From Arenibacter sp. F26102 (GTDB lineage Bacteria > Bacteroidota > Bacteroidia > Flavobacteriales > Flavobacteriaceae): a stretch of 54,524 nt of DNA. The DNA is taken from positions 1 through 54,524 of the forward strand of contig NZ_JALKBC010000024.1 of NCBI RefSeq assembly GCF_023015865.1, given 5' to 3'. The first letter of the stretch is position 1; each line of letters opens with the position of its first letter. Position numbers and translations under genes: made by a program. Below, in pieces: positions 16,411 through 24,675 of the stretch. A model generated the notes under the pieces. The model was not told where the DNA came from and did not search any database. It saw nothing but the letters and a program-made list of their open reading frames with translations.

Positions 16411-18594
16411 ATGCCTAAAAAATTCAATTGCCAATTTACTAATATTAGAATAATTCTAGTATTCATAATCTGTCCGTTCTCCAGTTTTTCCCAAACCGAT
16501 TATTCGGTAATGGACTATTGGAACTATTATTCCGACGCAGAAAATCAACTTTATAAACAACAAAGTGAAATTTCATTTGAAACTCTAGCCAAAAGAAAAG
16601 AGTCCATTACAAAGCTACAGACACAATCAGATTGGGAAGGGAGACAACAATGGGTCAAAGAAAAGCTACAGGAGTCACTAGGGGATTTTCCAGCAAAAAC
16701 ACCTTTGAATCCTAAAATTACCGAAAGGATAAAAAAGGATGGTTATAGTATAGAAAAGTTATATTTTGAATCCATACCTGGCGTAAAGGTAACAGCTGCT
16801 TTTTTTATCCCACAGGGCAAAAGGAAGAACCTACCTACAATAATATATTGCAGTGGTCATAGCGATTTGGCATTTAGAAGTGATGTCTATCAACATGTGA
16901 TTCTCAATTTGGTTAAAAAGGGCTTTGCAGTACTTGCTTTTGACCCATACGGGCAAGGTGAAAGGTTACAGTATTTTGACCAAAACCTGGGCAAGTCACG
17001 GTTTGGACCAACACAAGAGCATTCCTATCCGGGGGCACAATTGTTTATCAACGGGGAATCTACCGCCAAATATATGATTTGGGATGGGATTAGGGCGGTG
17101 GATTATTTACTTACCCGCAAGGAAGTGGACCCTAACCGTATTGGCATTACCGGTAGGTCTGGAGGGGGAACCCAGTCTTCCCACATTGCTGCATTTGATG
17201 GTCGTATTAAAGCTTCGGCACCGGAATGTTATATCACGAGCATGGAATATCAGTTAAAATCGGGAGGGCCACAGGATGCAGAGCAGAATTTTCCCAGGGG
17301 TATTCAACTTGGTTTGGACCATGCAGATCTTTTGGAGGTAAGGGCTCCCAAACCAACTTTGATGATTACCACAACACGTGACATATTTAGTATTCAGGGG
17401 GCACGGGATACCTATCAGGAAACGAAATTGGCGTACAAAGCTTTTGGCATAGAAGAAAATATGATGATGGTGGAGGACAATGCGGGGCATCAATCTACCC
17501 TAAAAAATAGAGAAGCCATGTATGCATTTTTTCAGAAGCATTTGGATAATCCGGGAGATTCCAAGGATGGGGAAGTGGTTATTTTTCCGGTAGAAGAATT
17601 GTATGTTACGCCAACCGGTCAACTTTCAACTTCGGTAGGGAGCAAATTTTTGATCGACGTGAATAGCGATCTAACCAAGAAAAATATGGAATTATTGAAT
17701 GAGGGCAGGCAGAATATGGACCAACATTTAATCGATTTAAAACATAAAGTACCAGCAATTTCGGGTTATACAGAAAATGCCAAGAAAGCAAAATTGATAT
17801 TTTCCGGACAAACAGATTTTGAAACTTATTTTCTAAATAAATATCTGATAGAGCAAGAAGGGGATAAAATAATTCCCTTTGTAGCCTTCGTGCCCAAACA
17901 ACCCATGAGTGGCTCCGCACTTTATTTGGATAATATAAAGGATAAGGAGTTGGACGAAGCTTATGCCATTCCAATAAAATTGGTCAAAAATGGTGTTACC
18001 GTAATTGTCCCTGATATGCCTGGCTACGGTGAATTGGGGCCAGGGTATTTAAAAGGTGATGCTTATTTTGAGGACACCTCTTACAATCAGTGGTTTGCAG
18101 GTATTTTAAATGGAAAAAGTACGATTGCCATACATGTTGAAGCAATAGAAACGCTGCTGGAAGTTTGCAAATCAAATTTGAAATTGGACGATAAAGAATT
18201 TGTGGGAATATCTAAAGGGGGCTTTAATTCCAGTCTATTGCATGCTGTTGCCTTAGGGGTAGATTTTAAAAGTATGCTGTTTTTTAAACCAATGCTTTCG
18301 TTCCAATCCATTGTTTCCAACAAAGACTATAACCCTGCTAGTATCCCTTTTACAGTAGCCGGGGCTTTACCACATTACGACCTACCAGACTTGTCGGCAG
18401 CCTTTGCCCCAAGAAAATTAATGCTGCTTCAGCCGACGGATGGCGATGCCATTGATTCTAAGCACTTGCAGTCATTTGATTTTGTAAAGGAACATTATAA
18501 ATCCGTGAACAAGGCCAATAACTTTTCTGTGGAAAAAATCTCTTCCGAAAGGGAAGCAATGGATGCCTTGGATAAATTTATATCCGACCTGTAA
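16411..18594 (+). CDS. Secreted esterase with two alpha/beta-hydrolase domains (acetylxylan-esterase-like)
   Basis: 727 residues with an N-terminal signal segment (IILVFIICPFSSFSQ). Domain 1 (about 100-385) has oxyanion-type CSGHSDL, FDPYGQGERL, nucleophile Ser250 in GRSGGGTQ, Asp324 (TTRDIF) and His360 (DNAGHQS): a complete Ser-Asp-His triad of the acetylxylan esterase/prolyl-oligopeptidase-like type. Domain 2 (about 440-727) repeats the plan with PDMPGYGELG and a second elbow GISKGGFNSS (Ser601), but no obvious final His motif, so it may be inactive. Divergent from the lyase pair with a shared 200-base promoter gap. It probably removes acyl groups from the polysaccharide attacked by the neighbours. 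Confidence 0.75.
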   Translation: MPKKFNCQFTNIRIILVFIICPFSSFSQTDYSVMDYWNYYSDAENQLYKQQSEISFETLAKRKESITKLQTQSDWEGRQQWVKEKLQESLGDFPAKTPLNPKITERIKKDGYSIEKLYFESIPGVKVTAAFFIPQGKRKNLPTIIYCSGHSDLAFRSDVYQHVILNLVKKGFAVLAFDPYGQGERLQYFDQNLGKSRFGPTQEHSYPGAQLFINGESTAKYMIWDGIRAVDYLLTRKEVDPNRIGITGRSGGGTQSSHIAAFDGRIKASAPECYITSMEYQLKSGGPQDAEQNFPRGIQLGLDHADLLEVRAPKPTLMITTTRDIFSIQGARDTYQETKLAYKAFGIEENMMMVEDNAGHQSTLKNREAMYAFFQKHLDNPGDSKDGEVVIFPVEELYVTPTGQLSTSVGSKFLIDVNSDLTKKNMELLNEGRQNMDQHLIDLKHKVPAISGYTENAKKAKLIFSGQTDFETYFLNKYLIEQEGDKIIPFVAFVPKQPMSGSALYLDNIKDKELDEAYAIPIKLVKNGVTVIVPDMPGYGELGPGYLKGDAYFEDTSYNQWFAGILNGKSTIAIHVEAIETLLEVCKSNLKLDDKEFVGISKGGFNSSLLHAVALGVDFKSMLFFKPMLSFQSIVSNKDYNPASIPFTVAGALPHYDLPDLSAAFAPRKLMLLQPTDGDAIDSKHLQSFDFVKEHYKSVNKANNFSVEKISSEREAMDALDKFISDL

Positions 18595-18624
18595 CGGTTT
18601 ACCCATATCATAATCAACAGTATC

Positions 18625-18714
18625 ATGAAAATAAATTTATTTCTTACACTAGGAATTTTGGGCCTAGTAAGCCATAAAGAAAACCAGCTTATGATTCAAC
18701 TGAAGGTGGGTTAA
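18625..18714 (+). pseudogene. Truncated secretion-signal ORF (remnant)
   Basis: ATG at 18625 opens 29 codons starting MKINLFLTLGILGLVSHKEN, which looks like a signal peptide followed at once by a stop. A downstream stretch to about 18790 has no continuing frame. Probably the head of a lost secreted protein that followed the esterase gene. Confidence 0.4.
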
Positions 18715-18791
18715 AAAGCCATAATAGTTAAAAATTACAAGCGTACCTATGGTAAAAGTCGCGACACAATATATGGCAGGGATAAACCAAT

Positions 18792-19796
18792 TTATAGCTG
18801 TGCCTGCGGCTGATTTTGAAGTCGCGGGTCTTTGGATTTAATAGTGACAGGCCTATTTTCCAAAACTTCGGCAATTCTCTCCAAGGTCTCAATTTCAAGT
18901 CGCTCCATAGCCTCTTCCGTGTAAAAAGTCAAATGTGGCAAAAGCATTACATTGTCCATTTTATATAGGCTCTTTAAAGGATGATTGGAATTATTCAAGG
19001 GTTCCAAGCTGTAGACATCAAGACCGGCCCCGGCAATTTGTTTTTTTTCCAAGGCATTCAAAAGGGCCATTTCATCAATCAGGGCCCCTCTGGCGGTATT
19101 AATAATAATGGCGGTTTTCTTCATTGCCAAAAATTCCTTTGCCCCAATAAGATGTTTGGTTTCCTTATTTAAAACAGCATGAAGGGAAATAAAATCGCAC
19201 TCCTTGATCATTTCCAGAAGATTGTCATATTTTTCTATCCCGCGTTGCCCCAATTCCTCTCGAGATTTACTAGGGTCATATCCAATAACTCTTACCCTAA
19301 AACCCAGACCCGCCATCCTTGCCATACTGCTTCCAATTTTACCGCAACCAATTATGCCCAGCGTTTTTTCGGCAATATCAAGTCCCAACCATTCTTTACT
19401 TGGCCATATCCAAGCATTGCTGTTCATTTGTTTTTGTAGAATGGGCAACTTTTTGGCTAGGGCAATTAGCATGGCAAAGGCACCCTCTGCAACGGTCTCT
19501 TCAGCGTATTCAGGAATATTGACCACCACAATACCCCGTTCTTTTGCAGCAGGGATATCTATGGCATCTATTCCTACTCCGTATTTAACCATTGCTTTGA
19601 GTTTATGGGCCGAAGCAATGATTTTTTTGGTAATAGGGGTGTAGCACATTAATAGAATATCACAATCCTTTACTTCTTTGGCAAGTATTGCTTCGGATAC
19701 CCCATCGGGCAATAAAACTAAATTATGTCCTTGTTCCCTTAGAGTTTTGTCTACGAGTGGAGTTTCCAACTCCATATCAGTCCTTACTATCTTCAT
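18792..19796 (-). CDS. D-isomer-specific 2-hydroxyacid dehydrogenase
   Basis: The ATG at 19796 (MKIVRTDMELETPLVDKTLR) is preferred over a TTG-initiated extension to 19838. The 334 residues match the SerA/GyaR-type family. The NAD-binding Rossmann motif is LGIIGCGKIGSSMARMAG, and the catalytic residues are Arg in NTARGALIDE, Glu in LDVYSLEPL and His in MLLPHLTFYT. It reduces a 2-keto acid or oxidises a D-2-hydroxyacid; phosphoglycerate, glyoxylate or hydroxypyruvate are all possible. It lies 82 bases downstream of the Lrp gene on the same strand and may be co-regulated with threonine and glycine metabolism. Confidence 0.85.
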   Translation of the reverse strand: MKIVRTDMELETPLVDKTLREQGHNLVLLPDGVSEAILAKEVKDCDILLMCYTPITKKIIASAHKLKAMVKYGVGIDAIDIPAAKERGIVVVNIPEYAEETVAEGAFAMLIALAKKLPILQKQMNSNAWIWPSKEWLGLDIAEKTLGIIGCGKIGSSMARMAGLGFRVRVIGYDPSKSREELGQRGIEKYDNLLEMIKECDFISLHAVLNKETKHLIGAKEFLAMKKTAIIINTARGALIDEMALLNALEKKQIAGAGLDVYSLEPLNNSNHPLKSLYKMDNVMLLPHLTFYTEEAMERLEIETLERIAEVLENRPVTIKSKDPRLQNQPQAQL

Positions 19797-19878
19797 ATTT
19801 TGGTACAATCGGCAATGTTTGGTTTCCTTAATTGGCAAATTAAAGGTTTAAACAAATATAGCAGAAATGCACTAGGAA

Positions 19879-20340
19879 TTAAATGTAGTATTCCGAGGAT
19901 TGTTTTATTTCTTTCAATACGAATGTACTGTTAAGAACTCCAATATTTTCAATTTTGGAGAGCTTGGTCTTAACAAAATCATGGTATTCCTCAAGACTTT
20001 TGGTATGGATTTTTAAGATAAAATCTACCTGCCCAGCCAAATGGTAACATTCCTGCACTTCTTCCAAATGCTGTACCTGTGCCTCAAATTTCTCTATGAA
20101 GGCTTCATTGTGGTATCTCATGGATACCTGGCAGATGACAGTTATAGATCGGTCTATTTGCCTCTTATCCAAAATGGCCACATACTTTTTAATGACCCCT
20201 TGTTTTTCCAATCGTCGCACTCTTTCGTAAACAGGGGAGGGGGTAAGATTAAGAATGGCAGCAATTTCCTTCGCTGTTTTTTTTGAATCTTTTTGTAAAA
20301 TCCTTAGAATGGTAATATCAGTTTGATCAAGTTGTTCCAT
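19879..20340 (-). CDS. Lrp/AsnC-family transcriptional regulator
   Basis: 153 residues with an N-terminal winged HTH (LDQTDITILRILQKDSKKTAKEIAAILNLTPSPVYERVRRLEKQGVI, seen in pieces as ILRILQKDSKKTAKEIA and LTPSPVYERVRRLEKQGVI). The C-terminal RAM/effector domain contains EVQECYHLAGQVDFILKI. It is divergently oriented to tdh-kbl across a 180-base AT-rich region, the standard arrangement for an Lrp-type regulator controlling adjacent amino-acid genes. The natural effector is probably an amino acid such as threonine, glycine or leucine (inference). Confidence 0.92.
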   Translation of the reverse strand: MEQLDQTDITILRILQKDSKKTAKEIAAILNLTPSPVYERVRRLEKQGVIKKYVAILDKRQIDRSITVICQVSMRYHNEAFIEKFEAQVQHLEEVQECYHLAGQVDFILKIHTKSLEEYHDFVKTKLSKIENIGVLNSTFVLKEIKQSSEYYI

Positions 20341-20353
20341 AAGTATCCAAAAA

Positions 20354-20411
20354 ATTACTTTAAAATAGTTTATTTTTTATTGATAAAAGTAAAATAAGCT
20401 TTAAAAGTAAT
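20354..20411. promoter_or_regulatory. Candidate Lrp operator region
   Basis: Inverted half-sites ATTACTTT (20354-20361) and AAAGTAAT (20404-20411) flank an AT-rich centre in the Lrp/tdh divergent gap. A further ATTACTT is at 20426-20432. A/T-rich inverted sites of this kind fit Lrp-type binding; this is inference from position and symmetry only. Confidence 0.3.
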
Positions 20412-20470
20412 ATAATAAAGGTATAATTACTTAATTGTGTGGATAATTTACTTGATTGACTCGTTATTTG

Positions 20471-20478
20471 TAATTTTG
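20471..20478 (+). promoter_or_regulatory. Candidate -7 element of the tdh promoter
   Basis: TAATTTTG matches the Bacteroidota -7 consensus TAnnTTTG, 44 bases before the tdh ATG. TTG-containing sequence at 20452-20454 could serve as the -33 element, although the 16-base spacing is slightly short. Confidence 0.35.
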
Positions 20479-20521
20479 ATAGTAATTAACACTTTTGTTA
20501 ATTTAGTAAAAACAGTACATT

Positions 20522-21472
20522 ATGAAAGCAAAAGTTCTAGTAATCGGCGCCAATGGACAATTGGGAACTGTACTTGTAAAAGAGTTGCAACATCATCATG
20601 GTTTGGCCAATGTGGTAGCTACCGATATTAAGAAAACCCACAATTTTAATGGAACCTTTGAGGTCTTGGATGCTACGAATAGAATACATTTGACCGACGT
20701 GGTTACTAAATATAAAATCACCCAAATTTATCATTTGGCGGCAATTTTGTCTGCCAAGGGAGAAGAAAATCCGTTGGCAACCTGGGATCTTAATATGAGG
20801 ATGTTTTTTAATGTATTGGAGGTAGCTAGAATCCATGAGTTGGACAAGGTGTTCTTTCCAAGTTCCATTGCCGTATTTGGAGAGGATGCCCCTTGGGTTA
20901 ATACTCCCAACAACGCATTTCTAAATCCTGCAACAGTATATGGGATGAGCAAGGCGGCAGGAGAAAACTGGGCACAATATTATTTTTTAAGATATGGTTT
21001 GGATGTAAGATCTCTTCGATACCCGGGGGTTATAGGTTACCAATCCTTGCCTGGTGGTGGTACAACAGATTATGCGGTGGAAATTTTCCACAAGGCGGTC
21101 TTGGAAGAAGAATTTGTTTGTTTCCTCAATGAAGATACTACCCTGCCCATGATCTTCATGGATGACGCCATAAGGGCAACTATGGAATTAATGGAGGCGC
21201 CTAAAAAGAACATTAAAATAAGAACGGCCTATAATCTTGCCGGCAGTAGTTTTTCTCCAGAGGATATTGTAACGGAAATCCATAATTACTATCCAGAGTT
21301 TAAGGTAAAATATGAGCCCGATTTTAGGCAAGGCATTGCTGCCCGATGGCCGAAATCTATAAATGACGTCGAGGCAACTTTGGATTGGGGATGGAAGCCG
21401 GAATACGATCTGGAAAAAATTGTACGCACCATGATCGAAAAACTAAAAGAACAGTACATACCTCACGAATAG
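20522..21472 (+). CDS. tdh: L-threonine 3-dehydrogenase, SDR (short-chain) type
   Basis: 316 residues of the extended short-chain dehydrogenase type found as threonine dehydrogenase in flavobacteria. Rossmann motif VLVIGANGQLGTVLVKEL at residues 5-22; HLAAILSAKGE follows the NAD-binding strands; catalytic Tyr140-x3-Lys144 in TVYGMSKAAGEN; LPMIFMDDAIRATMELM near residues 208-224. It oxidises L-threonine with NAD+ to 2-amino-3-ketobutyrate. The assignment is strengthened by kbl, the next enzyme of the pathway, 70 bases downstream, and the divergent Lrp regulator. Confidence 0.92.
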   Translation: MKAKVLVIGANGQLGTVLVKELQHHHGLANVVATDIKKTHNFNGTFEVLDATNRIHLTDVVTKYKITQIYHLAAILSAKGEENPLATWDLNMRMFFNVLEVARIHELDKVFFPSSIAVFGEDAPWVNTPNNAFLNPATVYGMSKAAGENWAQYYFLRYGLDVRSLRYPGVIGYQSLPGGGTTDYAVEIFHKAVLEEEFVCFLNEDTTLPMIFMDDAIRATMELMEAPKKNIKIRTAYNLAGSSFSPEDIVTEIHNYYPEFKVKYEPDFRQGIAARWPKSINDVEATLDWGWKPEYDLEKIVRTMIEKLKEQYIPHE

Positions 21473-21542
21473 ATTCATTAGGGCTATTTAAAAAAAACAG
21501 AATGCCTTGACCAAGTTTGGGCAGTAAAAAGAAATAAAAGAC

Positions 21543-22730
21543 ATGTATTCAACAGTAAAAAACGCATTACAGGAAGAGCTTAAAGCCATTAAGGCCGAGG
21601 GACTTTATAAGGAGGAAAGAATAATTACGACTCCGCAAGGGGCGGAGATCAAAACCACCAATACCAAGGAAGTCCTAAATTTTTGTGCCAACAACTATTT
21701 GGGTCTATCCGCGCATCCAGACGTTATAAAAGCTGGCAAAGACGCTATTGACTCCCATGGTTTTGGATTATCGTCAGTTCGTTTTATATGCGGGACCCAG
21801 GATATACATAAGGAATTGGAGCGCAAGACCGCCGAGTTTTTAGGTATGGAAGATTGTATACTTTATGCGGCTGCATTTGATGCCAACGGTGGACTCTTTG
21901 AACCAATTCTAGGTGCCGAGGACGCGATAATTTCAGATGCGCTTAACCATGCCTCTATAATAGATGGTATACGATTGTGCAAGGCCAAGCGATTTAGATA
22001 TGAGCATAATTCCATGCCGGACCTCGAGGAACAATTGAAAGCAGCAGAAGGTTCACGAAGAAAATTAATTGTAACCGATGGTTCTTTTTCAATGGACGGA
22101 ACCATTGCACAATTGGATAAAATCTGTGATTTGGCCGACAAATATGATGCCCTGGTCATGGTAGATGAATGTCATTCTACTGGTTTTTTAGGAGCTACTG
22201 GGCGTGGTGCGCATGAATATAGAAATGTAATGGGAAGGATTGATATCATCACCGGAACTTATGGCAAGGCCCTAGGGGGTGCTTCTGGAGGCTTTACGGC
22301 GGCGAGAAAGGAAATTGTGGATATGTTAAGACAGCGTTCCAGACCCTATTTGTTTTCCAACACCTTGGCACCATCCATTGTTGGGGCGTCCATAAAAGTA
22401 TTGGATCTTCTATCTTCCTCAACTGCGCTTCGGGACAAGTTGGAGGCCAATACTAAATATTTTCGAACAGCTATGACCGAAGCGGGTTTTGATATAGTAC
22501 CTGGAGATCACCCTATTGTTCCGGTAATGCTCTATGAGGCACCTTTGGCCCAAGAATTCGCGGCCAAATTGTTGGAGGAGGGAATTTATGTGATCGGTTT
22601 TTTCTACCCTGTAGTTCCAAAAGGCAAAGCCAGAATTAGGGTGCAGTTGTCCGCGGCCCATGAGCAGAAGCATTTGGAGAAGGCGGTAGCAGCTTTTACC
22701 AAAGTAGGGAAGGGGCTAAAGGTAATTTAG
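21543..22730 (+). CDS. kbl: Glycine C-acetyltransferase (2-amino-3-ketobutyrate CoA ligase)
   Basis: 395 residues, the normal length of the alpha-oxoamine synthase family. PLP-binding Lys242 lies in [14 protein letters not shown]; Asp208 and His211 of [11 protein letters not shown] hold the cofactor; [13 protein letters not shown] and [17 protein letters not shown] are diagnostic for Kbl. It splits 2-amino-3-ketobutyrate with CoA into glycine and acetyl-CoA. Forms an operon with tdh. Confidence 0.95.
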   Translation: MYSTVKNALQEELKAIKAEGLYKEERIITTPQGAEIKTTNTKEVLNFCANNYLGLSAHPDVIKAGKDAIDSHGFGLSSVRFICGTQDIHKELERKTAEFLGMEDCILYAAAFDANGGLFEPILGAEDAIISDALNHASIIDGIRLCKAKRFRYEHNSMPDLEEQLKAAEGSRRKLIVTDGSFSMDGTIAQLDKICDLADKYDALVMVDECHSTGFLGATGRGAHEYRNVMGRIDIITGTYGKALGGASGGFTAARKEIVDMLRQRSRPYLFSNTLAPSIVGASIKVLDLLSSSTALRDKLEANTKYFRTAMTEAGFDIVPGDHPIVPVMLYEAPLAQEFAAKLLEEGIYVIGFFYPVVPKGKARIRVQLSAAHEQKHLEKAVAAFTKVGKGLKVI

Positions 22731-22821
22731 TACCTACGGCTTAAATAATTGGAAAAGGTAATTACAGTCCATACTATTTATTATTGGGTTTGTGCAATCA
22801 TTGGTGTTGGCAGTGTTGGGA

Positions 22822-23367
22822 TTAATCGCCCAGTATTTTGGTTTCAAATCCATCAATACTTGAAGTGTTTTTATTTTCCCAATACGTTTCAATTCCAGCA
22901 GTTCCCTGTTTTTGGGACCACGAGTTCAAAGCATTTCTTTCCCCTTTATAGTCCATAAAGGGAACTGCAAAGCCACAGGAGGTCTGTACCAAATCGATAT
23001 CCATTTCAATAATCTGTCGTGAACCAGTATTTTCGGGGAATAGTTTAATAAAATTATGGAATTCCATATCTCTTTTATGGTAGATTTTTGCCTGTCCATA
23101 AATCCTTAGTATCACTGGCTTTCCTTCAAATGCACAGAACATGATGGTCATTCTGTTGTTCTTCAATACATGTGCTGCCGATTCATTGCCACTGCCGGTT
23201 AGATTTAGCCATACAATTTTATTTTTGTCAAGGATTCTAAATGAATCGGTTCCTTTTGGCGATATATTTACCCTGCCCTCAGAAGCTGCTGTGCCAACAA
23301 AAAATATCTTTTGCTTCTCAATGAATTCTTTCAAATCAACTGTAATCGAATCTAGTTTTTTTCCCAT
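22822..23367 (-). CDS. Pyridoxamine-5'-phosphate-oxidase-like flavoprotein
   Basis: 181 residues of the PNPOx-like split-barrel fold: EFIEKQKIFFVGTAASEGRV, NISPKGTDSFRILDKNKIVW with the conserved SPKG, and SAAHVLKNNRMTIMFCAFEG. The C-terminal half lacks the extra motifs of true PdxH. The family binds FMN, F420 or haem; the role is unknown. Convergent with kbl; no clear terminator between them. Confidence 0.85.
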   Translation of the reverse strand: MGKKLDSITVDLKEFIEKQKIFFVGTAASEGRVNISPKGTDSFRILDKNKIVWLNLTGSGNESAAHVLKNNRMTIMFCAFEGKPVILRIYGQAKIYHKRDMEFHNFIKLFPENTGSRQIIEMDIDLVQTSCGFAVPFMDYKGERNALNSWSQKQGTAGIETYWENKNTSSIDGFETKILGD

Positions 23368-23767
23368 GTTTAGAAATTAGGAACAATGGTAATACCGAGG
23401 GTTCTAGTGTGAGACAATATGTTAAGTAACGTGCGCTAGTACGATTTTTAATCGTTAACGACCAATTTTAGGCGAGGTTGTCCTGTCGAGCCTGCCTTCC
23501 GCAGGCAGGCGCATCGAATCCCTAAGGTGGTTATCGGGATAGGCCTTAAATTAAAGATATAATTGTCTCAACCTCTCGACTGCGAAGGAGGAGACAAAAA
23601 TTAATCCATTATCACCTATGTGCGTTTCGTTCCATATCGAACTCACGCTAATCAAATGAAACCCATGAATTGGGCAAGCATAAATTTACAAAACTTTTAC
23701 TAGTGCACGGAACCTATAGTTTCAATTTGAATTGGGTTCCTGTAAAAAGTGTTGTATACAAATGCAA
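23368..23767. other. Intergenic region with a short GC-rich palindrome
   Basis: 400 bases without a convincing gene. Near 23488-23520 there is CCTGCCTTCCGCAGGCAGG, a short REP-like palindrome related in wording to GC-rich blocks at 7690, 48600 and 53757. Nothing else recognised. Confidence 0.5.
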
Positions 23768-24013
23768 TTAGATTTTGAGTTTGGGGCCTTTGTTGGAATC
23801 GTAAATTTTCATTAAATGATAAACATGTATTATACAAAATACTACTCCGGCAACCACAAGGGGTACCGAATTTAACATAGCGCCATAAATGATATAGAAA
23901 AAACTTGAAATCAAATGCCAAAGACGGAATTTGTTCATGTCTTTTTTAGTAATAGCAAAGAAGCCTGTAAGGATTGCTATATAGCCAATAGTCTCAATAA
24001 CTAGGTTCGTCAT
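23768..24013 (-). CDS. Small membrane protein (three TM segments)
   Basis: 81 residues: hydrophobic stretches ETIGYIAILTGFFAI, LWHLISSFFYIIYGAML and VPLVVAGVVFCIIHVYHLM, with positive residues between (TKKDMNKFR). The layout resembles small CBU_0592/YgjV-like membrane proteins, but the function is unknown. Its start overlaps the end of the MarR gene by 20 bases, indicating an operon and translational coupling. It is likely controlled by that regulator. Confidence 0.75.
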   Translation of the reverse strand: MTNLVIETIGYIAILTGFFAITKKDMNKFRLWHLISSFFYIIYGAMLNSVPLVVAGVVFCIIHVYHLMKIYDSNKGPKLKI

Positions 24014-24488
24014 TTTTTAAATTGTTTAATGTTCTTTCTTTGTAATCGCTTTGGTTCACTTTTTCTTCTATTTTTAAAAATTCCTCTAAAAAATTGGGAC
24101 TGTCTGCAAGTAGATCCATAACGGTCTGTCTTCCTGCCGTCCAGTATTTCTCAAAAACCGGTAATTGCTTATGGGCTTTTTCCGTAAGAGTTAATATCTG
24201 CTTTCTTTTATCCTTGGTATCGGTCCTGGTCTCTACATGTCCGTTTTTTTTCATTTTATTAATGATTTTTACCACGGCCGGATGTGAGAATTGTAATGTT
24301 TCCGATATTTCGGTTATGGTCATGGTCTCGTTTTCCTGCAAGAGAATAAAGATCAAGTTCCAATTTGGTTCAATATCCAGCCCTTCCGATTTATATAATT
24401 CCTTGGTGCTATAGAGTAGGGAATCACTTAAACGCTTAAGCCTACTGGTTAGTCCAACAAATTCCATTTCCGTTAAAAAGTCGTTCAT
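23994..24488 (-). CDS. MarR-family transcriptional regulator
   Basis: 164 residues with the MarR winged helix: ITEISETLQFSHPAVVKIIN as the recognition region and the wing NGHVETRTDTKDKRKQIL with the conserved D-x-R-x-K pattern. Helical dimerisation segments lie at both ends. It is divergent from the histidine-rich secreted protein gene. Two identical 12-base sites between the genes (24503-24514 and 24535-24546) are its obvious candidate operators. It probably represses itself plus the small membrane gene and possibly the divergent gene. Confidence 0.9.
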   Translation of the reverse strand: MNDFLTEMEFVGLTSRLKRLSDSLLYSTKELYKSEGLDIEPNWNLIFILLQENETMTITEISETLQFSHPAVVKIINKMKKNGHVETRTDTKDKRKQILTLTEKAHKQLPVFEKYWTAGRQTVMDLLADSPNFLEEFLKIEEKVNQSDYKERTLNNLKNDEPSY

Positions 24489-24502
24489 GATATTTTAATT
24501 AA

Positions 24503-24546
24503 GTAACTGGTTACGAAAATGTATATTATTTTCCGTAACTGGTTAC
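24503..24546. promoter_or_regulatory. Twin MarR operator candidates
   Basis: GTAACTGGTTAC occurs twice, at 24503-24514 and 24535-24546. Each is a 5-bp inverted repeat (GTAAC/GTTAC) around a 2-base centre. The copies are 32 bases apart, about three helical turns, so bound dimers would face the same side. They start 15 bases upstream of the MarR ATG. The arrangement fits repression of the marR promoter and perhaps of the divergent one. Confidence 0.65.
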
Positions 24547-24675
24547 ATAGTTTAAACTTTTTTGTAAAAAATAATTTCTTATTTGATTCGTCCGGTAGCA
24601 AATAATAGATAATTTAACCGGTTGAATATTTACCTAGGATTGATTAACTTTCAAAAAAATAATAAAAAACCATCC

